Shown piece after piece: positions 54,891 through 64,000 of a stretch of 64,000 bases of DNA. Numbering within the stretch: position 1 is the first letter of the stretch; each line of letters opens with the position of its first letter. The translations under genes and the position numbers were made by a program. The stretch is from Ornithodoros turicata (Eukaryota; Arthropoda; Arachnida; Ixodida; Argasidae): contig NC_088204.1 in the NCBI RefSeq assembly GCF_037126465.1, positions 78,429,807 to 78,493,806 of the forward strand, read 5' to 3'. The notes under the pieces are model-generated. The model saw only the letters and a program-made list of their open reading frames with translations, had not been told where the DNA came from and did not search any database.

Positions 54891-55712
54891 AGGAGTGTAC
54901 TCTTTTGGGGAAAGGTTGTCGCTGCCCTAACTGTAGTAGTCGTTTTGTCGAGCATAGGGAACAGGCACCACCGTACTGTAGCGTGAACGGCCGATTTTGC
55001 CTCATTGGGCAGGCATATGTAGGGCTTGTATACAGAAGGAGGCTATGGTCGAGGCTACAGCGCACGTTGAACGCCGGCCGAGCGTATAGGCCGAGGCGTT
55101 CGTGACCGTGGTTGTCTTGTAGCACAATGCCAGGAGGGACGCGTGGTCGCTGACATTCCTTCGTCAGCCTCCGTGCATTGGCGCGTGAAATATGGGCCAC
55201 CACGAGCTTGGATGCAATGATGTACCGAACCTTACTCCCAAAGTGTTGCCACCAATTGCCTCGAGACTAGTTTCTATTCATGAGCCCGTAAAAACCATTC
55301 CAACAATCATATCTCCTTCACTTCAGTGAAACTTGGGGAAAGCCCCGGTTATCTCAAAGACTGGCAATACAGGATAACTATAGACGTTCATTGCTTCACC
55401 CGGTCTGAGATAGGATAAAAAGATACAAGGGGAATTACTGGGGTTGGGGGTGGGGGTGCTTCTGACATTCCCATTTGGTCTATATGTTGGGGACAGCGAA
55501 TCTCAAGACCGTGAGGTTTTTGGCCCACAGCACAAACCGAGACTTGTCGCGAAAAACATTGGTGCCTACCCATGGAGCATTACTGCGTTTCAGCATCCTC
55601 TGGGGTTATGTCGGGGATGTCGGACTTCAAAATAGGAGACTTCAAACATGGGGGAGGTTCTGGCAAACTGTTTGCTCTGGTCGTGTTAAATCAGCGGCAG
55701 GGCCGAACGGGT

Positions 55713-55995
55713 TAAAGGCGTCCCGCACGTTGGTGATGGCCAAGGCCGTGCTGAAGACTGGGAAGTGGTGGTGAAGTGGTGAAGTCGAATTCTACCACGG
55801 GCTGTGCTGTCTGAGGTTTTCCCTGGGTTTTCCGAAGACTTTCCAGACGAGTGTCGGCACAGTTCCCCCTGAAGTCGGCCCAGGACGCGTATTAACTCCC
55901 CTTCCCCCACTCCTTCCTGTTGCCCTCTCTCCATCTGTTCGTATCTATACACCGCTCATAGCCACAGTTGCTTCGCGGTGCTAGCACACACTTTT
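55713..55995 (+). mobile_element. tRNA-derived SINE, same body
   Basis: Head GGCCGAACGGGTTAAAGGCG, then the shared body and the tail GCCACAGTTGCTTCGCGGTG. Near complete. Confidence 0.82.
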
Positions 55996-56082
55996 TTTTA
56001 AATACGTAAACTTGAATAAACACCAGACTCGCATAAAAGTACACGCTCCCATACTGGTCCAGTCCTGGGCGAGTGCTTGTCC

Positions 56083-56113
56083 ATAGCCTCCTATACACTC
56101 TGGAGGCTATGGC
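56083..56113. repeat. Short hairpin sharing the CATAGCCTCC arm
   Basis: CCATAGCCTCC pairs with GGAGGCTATGG around TATACACTCT. It has the same arm sequence as 38025-38092. Confidence 0.75.
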
Positions 56114-57399
56114 TTGTCCCATCTGGATGGCGCAGTTGCAGGAGTGACCGCTGTCGTTGGCAGACTGTCACATGACATTGCTTCACTCTACTAATTTAGC
56201 CAGTGGCTGACCTCTCCTTTATCTTCTCCTAGTTCTCAACTCACCCTGGTACTTGGCGTTTGGGTTACTTCAGAACGTGTTTGAGTGTGTAGATTATATG
56301 CGAAGCAGAACCCATTATGGGATCCAACCCAGCAGTCTTTTATTTTTTACTTATTTTTTACGTTGCAGTTCAAGTTCTCACAGGTAAAGCTGTGAAGGGA
56401 CACTTGTTGGGTCAGTCGCAAGGAGGAAAGCGTGCGATCTTACTCACAAACTACTATATCGTATACTGTTGTGTACATAGTTACTAGGCTGTACCCCGAC
56501 CGACTCCCCAACCGAGTCGAAATAAAGTTGTTGTTGTTATACACTGTGCGGTCCCTTCCTTTGGCTCGAGGCCGCGTATGCTGTGCTCCACTGCCATGTC
56601 AAAAGATACCCTTTATTAGATCACTTTCATATGAAAACGCATCAGTATAAGTTGCCTCTAAGATCGAAGTTACGTAAGTTACCCCCTAGAAACCTTTATT
56701 CGAGTACTGTATATTTTCAACAAGGACTGGCTTTTACCCTGCACTGCGATTCACCCCGTTCACGGTGACCCGGTTCCCCAAAGATGAGCAGACTTGGAAT
56801 GAATGGACTCGAAAACCTCACTTTTATCACACATTCACTTTTCTGTTTACGAAGCATTTTGTTAATATCAGCGTGTCTCCCATTTCCACACGATTTCGGG
56901 TACTGTCTCAGACTGGCTTATAGCTCACCCTATAAAACCGGCTTACCTTTCTGCAGTTTGCAGAGGCACAACGTAAACTGTAGCCACTCACTTGTGGATT
57001 GAATTGCATCAGCGACGTCGTGCCAAGCATTGTAAAAGATAAACGAGGGGCGTAGTAGGCCGGGCCGCAAACACGAACACAAAAATCCATTCACCCCATC
57101 CAGTGCTTAAGCATTTTCGAAGAATCTAATTGCCTCTTTATCAATTTAAGATTATCTTATCGGGCACTTCTCCGGGGCAAGTTTTCATCACCCTCCTGTA
57201 AGCTCCAGTTAGAGGTAGTAATAATGAGCTGACGCAAGCTTGCGCCCTTTTATTTAGCACCGCGGTACAAGTGTTGCCATCAGCGCTGTGCACACTGGGG
57301 TAGCAGCAATAAGTGAGACAGAGAGACAGGGGATAGTATGCTTGGGCCAACTTCACTGTGCCACGCAATCGTTTTCTTACGCAGCGTGATCACGTGATG

Positions 57400-57565
57400 A
57401 CCGCTAATAAACTGTGGCTATCAGCTCTGCACAAACATGGGTAGGTGGCGAGTGAACAGTAGGAAGAGGTGGTTAATGCGCCTTTTGGGCCGGCTTCAGG
57501 CGGATCCGCCTAGAAGGTCTGCCGGAACGGGAGGCATAACCTCAGACAGGCGCCTCTCAGAATTC
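57400..57565 (-). mobile_element. Degraded SINE fragment, minus strand
   Basis: AAACTGTGGCTATCAGCTCT, GGCCGGCTTCAGGCGGA and CCTCAGACAGGCG mark the inverse of the shared SINE body. Confidence 0.5.
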
Positions 57566-57569
57566 ATTC

Positions 57570-57860
57570 ACCGGCCTCGGTGGCTCAGTCGGTAGCGTGT
57601 TCGCCTTCTGATCCCGAGATCGCGGGTTCGAACCCGGCCGAGGACGCCAGCAACTTGGTGGCAGGGTACAAGTTGCTTAGACACGCAGTCTTCCGCGAGG
57701 GACGTTAAATACGGGGTGCCGTGTGATGAGCTTTCATCGCACGTTAAAGAACCCTCAGGTGGGCAAAAGCAATCCACAGACCGACCGCTGTGGCGTCGCT
57801 CATGATCTCAGTTGTCTCGTGACGTAAACCCCCAATTATTATTATTATTATTATCAGAAT
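57570..57860 (+). mobile_element. tRNA-derived SINE of a second family (Gln-like head, ATT tail)
   Basis: The head CCTCGGTGGCTCAGTCGGTA, B-box CGGGTTCGAACCCGG and a 7-base acceptor match form a tRNA-like fold with a CTG anticodon loop and one anticodon-stem mismatch. The body has GGACGTTAAATACGGGG, CACGTTAAAGAACCCTCAGG and CATGATCTCAGTTGTC, ending in an (ATT)n tail. It is a SINE, not a functional tRNA gene. Confidence 0.85.
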
Positions 57861-57895
57861 TCATTCAATAAGAGATTAGTATTTGTGTAGTAGTG

Positions 57896-58021
57896 TAGCA
57901 CCAGCGTCATCTTCATCACCAGCACCGCCATCGGTTGCGCGCAGCACTGCGGTGGGAGCCCTGTAGCACCAGCGTCATGCTGGTGCTACCGGTGCTGGCG
58001 ATGAATATGGTGCTGGTGCTA
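57896..58021. repeat. Palindrome with GTAGCACCAGC arms
   Basis: GTAGCACCAGCGTCATC and GATGAATATGGTGCTGGTGCTAC-type arms flank a central GTAGCACCAGCGTCATGCTG palindrome. Confidence 0.7.
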
Positions 58022-59979
58022 CAGTAGAGTACATTGTGCTATGCTGAGATCTCGTAACGGTGTCGTAGAGGTCATGTCACAGTTGTTCTCAAACTGTGGG
58101 TCGAGGCAGGTTAAGCACGGGGTCCGCGAAGCGGCTCCTGGACTTGAAAACGGGACAGCAACAGCTTCCGTTGAAGTCACTTCCCAAATTTTGGATGTAG
58201 TTCGTTACCGGGCCCACTGCGTTTTTGTAAAGAAAGAAGATAACTAGGTAAATGATATGTTTTTACCTGAAGCAGGAGCAAATTAGGAACGAAATTAAAC
58301 AGGAATGACCCTCGTATATTGCGTGAAACGTATAAAAATTAAATTTTATCGCCCGTTTTTTAATGGCGCTCCGCCATCTTGGGTGAGGACCTTCTGACCT
58401 AACCCGAGGCACAGTCTCGACGCCCGCACCGCCTCCTGCGTGCCTGGGGGGGGCGGCGCCCCCCCCAGACCCCCCCCCAATCTGTACAACCTAACTTAAC
58501 CCAACCTCACTAAAGTGAGGCGATTTAGCCCAATTCTCTTGCAAGTTTCGAATCCGTTAGGCTTAGCATTCCCGTGTTTCTCCTGTGTTAAAAGTGAATC
58601 AGATGGGGTTGTTGAAATGCCTATAAAAAAACTTCTGGTCCACAGAATTTTATAATTCTTACCTTTTTCGATTCAGTATATGAACTTCTTTCACTTCTAC
58701 GCAATATTTACCTTTCAAACGCTTTCACAAATTTTTAAAAACGAGTGGTCCCGGTAACGAACTACACCCCAAATTTTGAACAGGCTTGACTGGAACGTAG
58801 ACGCTCACGAGTACTGAAGCTGTGAGGATCCTTCTCCGCTTGGCCACGACATGCTTGTGCGAACTTGACTTATACTGAGGGTGACGTCCATGAAAACAAG
58901 GTACAAGTCGCAGCCCAACGTCGAGGCGGAACTGAGGGATGCTGTGGACAATCTCTGTCTTTGTTTTGATAAGCCCCGCTCCAAGAAACAAGCTCGATTT
59001 AGTCATTAGGAACAGTCAGTCCCGTTGTGATGTGCTAGTTTTATTTTTGCGATGCTTTCTAGCCCAGCGGATTCCCTCAAAGTGTCAAATAATAATCGAG
59101 CGCCGCATTTGTTGAATTTCGGTTCACGGCACGGTGTTTGCATCGTATTTCTTAAACACAAGAGGTCAGTTTGCACGTGGCATGGCCACGAGAGTACCCT
59201 GCTTTAGAGAGTACCCTGTGCTGTAGAGTACCCTGTGAAACGCGTAGGTTGCAATGGTGTCATCACAAAAACAGTGGACCACAGCGCCCACCCATGTAAA
59301 TCTTGCGCTACTTTAATCATGGACTACTTCATTCTTTACGCTGTTGTCACATCATCATTAAACCCACGAACTCCTGCTCATCTGTGCCACTAACTAGCCT
59401 AGTAACTACCTTTACTAATAACAGTGTGCTACTAACTTCTTCAACTAACCCTTACTAGCCCTTCTATATGGTACGAGTGAGCCGGAGTAGGCGGCTCTAC
59501 ACTTGTGGAGCCACAATCTCAACTCAACCCAATTATATTATAACTCAAATTCCAATCAATGGTATAAATCAGGTAGGAGATTAAAAACGAAAGGTTTAGT
59601 TCAAAGTCGCTCTTTAATACGTCAACGGATTGCCATATTACATCAGAAAGAACACCATCGTGACTAAAAGCACACAAAAACCCATGGAATCAAATTGACC
59701 GAACGCCAACTGGTCATACAAAGCCTTAATCATGCGGGAAACGCCTCCCATTGTTATAGTGACTGATAAAGGATCATTCTTCTTTTCGTTCTTGACGCTA
59801 CAAGCTCCTCCGTATCTTACCGTTTTTCTTATCGAAACGCGTGTTCTTGGCTCGCGGTTTTCACCTGGGGTATATTTTATTAACTCGCCCGCGTTGGTTG
59901 GACGTGGTGTTTCTGTCTTTGTCTCTGCGTCCGGTATGCACCGGGTTTAGACTCGGCCGCGGACGGGTTGCGTGTGCGA

Positions 59980-60084
59980 TGGAACGGCCAAGACGACACC
60001 GCTTGGACAACGTCGTTCAGAGAGCGTGCTGTGCTCTCTTCTTTTTGACGTGTGCGGGATTGGTTACGCAAGCATTCGCCGACT
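59980..60084 (+). CDS. Possible first exon of a secreted protein (runs off the right side)
   Basis: ATG opens MERPRRHRLDNVVQRACC, then a hydrophobic core ALFFLTCAGLVTQAFAD, then a consensus donor GACT|gtaagt in phase 1. This is the shape of a signal-peptide exon. A TATA-like TATATTTTA lies about 110 bases upstream. No downstream exon was recognised before the window ends, so it may be a chance frame. Confidence 0.35.
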
Positions 60085-60106
60085 GTAAGTATACGACGTT
60101 TCTTAT

Positions 60107-60190
60107 TAATTTTCGTGGTAGCGCCGCGATTCAACTGTGGCTATAAACGGAGTAGACGTGGACAGACGGAGAGAGGACAACAGGGTTAAA
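60107..60190 (-). mobile_element. SINE 3' tail fragment, minus strand
   Basis: Contains the inverse of the tail GCCACAGTTG...GCGGCGCTA and the GTCTGTCCACG inverse. It follows the possible signal-peptide exon. Confidence 0.6.
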
Positions 60191-60849
60191 GGAGTACAGA
60201 CGGCTTTCAAAAAAAAAAAAATTCAGATTAAGATGAAAGTGTGTGTATGTCATTTTACCGAACGGCGCTAAAGGTTTTGATGTGTGCAATTTGTTTCACA
60301 GAAAAAAAAAAACTCACATAAAAACTCACATGTCACATAAACATGGGTCCGCGCCTTCACCCTTAACTCGCCACTCCGGGTATTACCATGAGGAGAAGGT
60401 ACGGTGCCACGTCACCGATGCCGTTATAAGGAGAACTCGTTCCGGTTCGCCGGTCAGTCGGGGTCAGCACCTTGTCCCTTTGCCGCCGTAAACCCGTTTT
60501 GCCGAATCGTTACCGAGTCAGGAGAAAGGCTTTTTCAGAACCCCCGAACAGCCGAGTAGCAGCCGACACAGGAGTAGCAGACAACGTTTCTCTAGACCAA
60601 TCAGCGAGCGCTCTCCTTATAGCGTCAGCGCGAGGTTCCATGCAGATCACAGGCCGGCACTGCTCTTCATCGCCGTTGCGCACGGTCGCTTTTTACGGCG
60701 TACTTTAAATTCAATTTCTGCGATAATTATGACTCTGTGGTGCAAATTACTTCGCATGGTGCATTTTACTGGCCCACTTAACAGTTTTATAGGATGAAAA
60801 CAGGGCGTTAAAAATGACTTCTGTGCTACTTTAAGTGTCCATCCTGAGC

Positions 60850-61664
60850 CAGAGCCGTATATTAAAAGGGAGTCTGGCCATTAATGGGTCATGCCTATAC
60901 CTGAAGCTCCACCCACTTTTTCAGCTTTCCGACCAATGAAGTCTTGAAATATGGGGCGCTATCAATAAACGTATCCTCACTATTTGTCCCCGTATCCAAC
61001 ATGGGCAGCGCCATTTTGGGTGGCAAGTGGATTGGATTGAAATGGATATACCTCTCGCAGTCTGCAAAACTAGTGGAGTTTTGGTGCAAATTTGATGAAC
61101 GCCACCTAGGGAGCGTAAGGCACGTCGGGAATTGTCGTCTGCTTCCGTCATTGTACCGCTCCCGGCAGAACCACCTGCTGGGACACATTCTGTTGCCGGT
61201 ATGATTTCTAAACAAGTCTACATGAATTGTTGGAATATAAAGGGCAAGAATGTTTATATCCATGAAATCCAGCAATTAAATATAAGATTGTACAGCACAC
61301 TGCCGTTTTTGTTATGATTTCATTATGATCGCCGTGTTCACTAGGCCTAACACCGGCGACAAAACGTATTATTTTCAGTTAGATATCGGTGGATGAGCAT
61401 TGGTTGAAACTGATTTCCGAGAAACGTACATGAGGATGTACATTTGCAGCGTAAAATCAGAGTAGTCTGTGAAAAAAATTTTTCACGAAATCCCCGCTTC
61501 ACTGCGTTTGTTTTCGTCGCCATTTTGGGTGGCAGTAAGTTGTCGTGGCGACCCCCTTGGTAAAAAGGAAACCAATCAAAGAGGACCGAAACTGTGATTG
61601 ACAGGTCGAGCCTCTTTTTGTGACTCCTTCCAATGGCCAGACTCCCTTTTAATATACGGCTCTG
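60850..61664. mobile_element. 815-bp hAT-like element with CAGAGCCGTATATTAAAAGG ends
   Basis: Ends CAGAGCCGTATATTAAAAGG and CCTTTTAATATACGGCTCTG are inverted repeats of about 33 bases. The flanks are an exact 8-bp duplication TCCTGAGC (60842-60849 and 61665-61672). Terminal similarity to the CAGAGCC MITEs suggests the same transposase could mobilise both. Its right flank is SINE-derived. Confidence 0.88.
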
Positions 61665-61672
61665 TCCTGAGC

Positions 61673-61845
61673 CGACTTCGCGCGTCCTCTGCCGGCCTTC
61701 AGCCGGAAGTTCTGACGGAAAACTACGGACAGCGCGGCCGGTGGGGGGATTCGAACCCACCCACCTTCGGTCTCCAGCGGCACGACCTTGGCTATACCAC
61801 CATCGAGCGGGACGGACGCCTTAACCCGTTCGGCCATGCCGCAAT
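61673..61845 (-). mobile_element. tRNA-derived SINE 5' part, minus strand
   Basis: Minus strand starts GCGGCATGGCCGAACGGGTT and has GGTGGGTTCGAATCCCCC. The 815-bp hAT-like element ends at its body side. Confidence 0.75.
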
Positions 61846-62113
61846 GTTCTTTAATGTCACGGTGACGTGTACCGGGGAGTCTGTGGCCCTTATGTCTTTA
61901 TTAAGAGAAGTCGTGTGTAGGAAATTCGTTGATGGGGGAGTGGAATTTTGCCGCATCCTACTCGTGCGATTGACGTTAACGTCTTCTGACCAGCAACACA
62001 TGAATGATAAAGCTGAGGAAAATTGTTTAGTGTATCACGCGTTGTACTTTCGCGTGTTTTCTGGTAGCTTCCTGTGACATTTTACGAGAATCGTTGATAG
62101 GAAGACTTTTTAT

Positions 62114-63175
62114 TAGTGATGGCAAGTAGTTTAACTACATGTAGTTAAACTACTAGTTAAACTACCTGATTGTAGATAAAAAAGTAGTTATCAAGTACTT
62201 GCAGAAATGTAGTGTGCAACTACTAGTTAAATTACTATTTCGAGTAGTTAACCACACACTCTAAGAAAAAAAGGAGTACTTTTACTCCTTTTGGGGACTA
62301 AATGCATTGCCACAAAAAATAGTCCCTTTCGGGAGTAAATGCATGGGAGTAAATGAATGTCACAGAGTGGAGACCGCATTTCAGGCGCTGTTGTAAGAGT
62401 CCCAGGTACATAATTGGTGTGCATGCATGAAAATACTTTGAAGCAAACCGTCAACCGTGATATATCGAGTGATATAAGCTCTTGCGCCATACTAGGGCAC
62501 AATTTGCTAAGAAAGATGCGCTAACTGTTTCTTACTCTGTGTGGCTGAAAAGTTGCTACGTTGTCTGAGTTATACAGCCTTATGTCGTTCAGATTGACAG
62601 AGGGCACATATTTACGTAGACTGTCGCATTCAAGAGACCATTCTCGAAGTTTAGTGACAATTTGCAGTCCTGGGGAGTAAACGTCGGGACTAAATGTCGG
62701 GTTAGGGGACTAAAATGGGGAGTAATTGCAGACTAGGGGAGTAGAAGCTGCAATTACTCCCCGTTTTACTCCTTTTTTTCTTAGAGTGCAGTAGTTAGGT
62801 TACTGCAGGCGCCAACTACTTCCGATTTTGCCGCTAGCCTTACGGCACTATTGTGCTTCCGACTTTTACGTTGAGCTACTTGTTTGATGAGAACGTGGGT
62901 GCAGAGCAATTGTGCCGCGCATGTGTTCTAAACCTTCACTTTTATCGCTGCTTGTGATTCATATTTAGGTATCCAAGAACACTATAAAATGGGACTGGTG
63001 ATGATGGACAACGTTGAGAAGTTAGAGATGTAGTTAAAATACATTGCAGTAGTTAAAGAAGTAGTTTTAACTACCTCCCCTGAAAAGTAGTTGAACTACT
63101 AGTTAAACTACTCCATCGCGAAATAGTTAATAGTTACAGTTAAACTACTGTAGAAGTAGTTAGTGGCCGTCACTG
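62114..63175. mobile_element. hAT element of the CAGTGATGGC family, interrupted by a 532-bp element
   Basis: Ends TAGTGATGGC and GGCCGTCACTG, with subterminal GTAGTTTAACTAC repeats as in 16613-19080. Flanks CTTTTTAT (62106-62113) and CTTTCTAC (63176-63183) match at 6 of 8 bases. The 62257-62788 element is inserted in it. Confidence 0.8.
62257..62788. mobile_element. 532-bp element with CACTCTAAGAAAAAAAGGAG ends, copy 2
   Basis: It has the same ends, length and interior as 12645-13176. It is inserted inside a hAT element and is therefore younger than it. Confidence 0.85.
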
Positions 63176-63337
63176 CTTTCTACGACGTCATTTATTCTTT
63201 AGAGCTATACGGTGAAGCGGTGAAGGAAGCACTAGAGTCACTAAATAACCTACGCTTCAGAGTATCGACACTGAGTTCCAAGAGCGAGCATGCGCCATCT
63301 TGTTTCCGCGCCACGGTACCCACGCGCTTGCGCAGTT

Positions 63338-63813
63338 CAGAGCCGTTTATAGGGAGAGTTTGGCCATTAGGAGGAGCCTAAGTTGAAGCGCGTCATGCAA
63401 CGTCACGGCTAAGCCACCTCCCTCGCCGTGCTCTATTGTTGTCCAGTTGTCAGCCGGTCGCCGACGCCATATTGATGCTGATCGTTGTTTACGATGCCAG
63501 GAGGGAAGACACGTGCGTGCATTGTCCTTCGAAAGCCCTTCGTCCTTGAACTCTTTCAGTTTGGCAACAAAACCCCCCTTTATCAGAGGTGGTTGTGGGT
63601 CATAAGCCGGTTACTCTTGTAAATTTCATTCATTGCGACAACAAAGCTGACGGACAGCATCAATATGGCGCGCATCAGATGGCTGATAAGCGGATTCTGC
63701 TTGGATTCAGGCTTTTTGGGCGGCGCAACGACGACTCTGACGTCAAAATAGGCTCCACCCACGAGGCGGCAAAAGATCAGAGAATGGCCAAACTCTCCCT
63801 ATAAATGGCTCTG
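63338..63813. mobile_element. hAT-like MITE (CAGAGCC...GGCCATT family), copy 3
   Basis: Starts CAGAGCCGTTTATAGGGAGA and ends AAATGGCTCTG, with an exact 8-bp duplication GCGCAGTT at 63330-63337 and 63814-63821. Confidence 0.88.
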
Positions 63814-63930
63814 GCGCAGTTTAGCGCACTGTGCCATCTATCGTGCGCGGGTGAAATGTTCCTTTCGTTTATAAGCACCAGTTGACGGCCTTGAGCTCAC
63901 CTTGACATCCTCGGGACGCTCTGGTGGACA

Positions 63931-64000
63931 ATACATGGATTATCGCATGGATTATTACATGGATTATCGCATGGATTATTACATGGATTATCGCACAACA
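63931..64000. repeat. ATGGATTAT tandem repeat at the right edge
   Basis: ATGGATTATCGC and ATGGATTATTAC alternate every 12 bases to near the window end. Confidence 0.85.

Larger units (their letters stand above)
53200..59979. other. Gene-poor repeat region downstream of the SLC9C-like gene
   Basis: It holds several SINEs, a partial MITE, a palindrome and a G/C hairpin tract at about 58440-58495. I see no exon with convincing splice sites or domain similarity. Confidence 0.45.

Noticed and set aside
57570..57645. Functional tRNA-Gln gene
   Set aside because: It has an anticodon-stem mismatch and continues into a SINE body with an ATT tail.

Overview
This window looks like nuclear DNA from an arthropod, most likely a chelicerate and probably a tick. 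It has spliced genes with GT-AG introns, a large load of MITEs, SINEs, hAT elements and LINE scraps, and no bacterial gene organisation. The tick assignment is inference: it rests on the LINE tail type, the SINE and MITE texture, and a divergent M13 (neprilysin-like) gene of the kind expanded in ticks. Most short open reading frames here are chance frames in repeats or introns.

Three protein-coding loci are well supported. (1) About 31.1 kb down to 1.7 kb, minus strand: a secreted multi-MAM-domain protein. It begins with a signal-peptide exon (31010-31127) and is followed by MAM domains built from a repeated exon cassette, a (phase 1-1), b (phase 1-0, sometimes split) and c (phase 0-1). At least five domains are visible and the gene leaves the window on the left. 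(2) 34590-36929, plus strand: a single-exon, 779-residue M13-family membrane protein that keeps the family fold markers at both ends but has lost the HExxH and ENxxD zinc-site motifs. (3) About 41.5 to 53.2 kb, plus strand: a 21-exon gene for an SLC9C-type (sperm-specific) Na+/H+ exchanger of about 1105 residues, with exchanger, voltage-sensor-like and cyclic-nucleotide-binding regions. All its exon phases fit together.

A possible fourth gene starts at 59980 with a signal-peptide exon and would continue off the right edge; it is only tentative.

The rest is mobile and repetitive DNA. It includes a hAT element (16613-19080) with perfect 8-bp target duplications that itself contains a second hAT element (16965-18790) carrying a decayed transposase C-terminus. 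There are several hAT-like MITE families with 8-bp duplications, a TA-duplicating foldback MITE family with at least six copies, paired 532-bp elements, tRNA-derived SINEs with a shared body, and a nearly perfect 303-bp tandem array (22191-24275). The array overlaps the end of a MAM exon and has copied that exon's splice donor seven times. The region from 53.2 to 64 kb is almost entirely repeats and unrecognised sequence.
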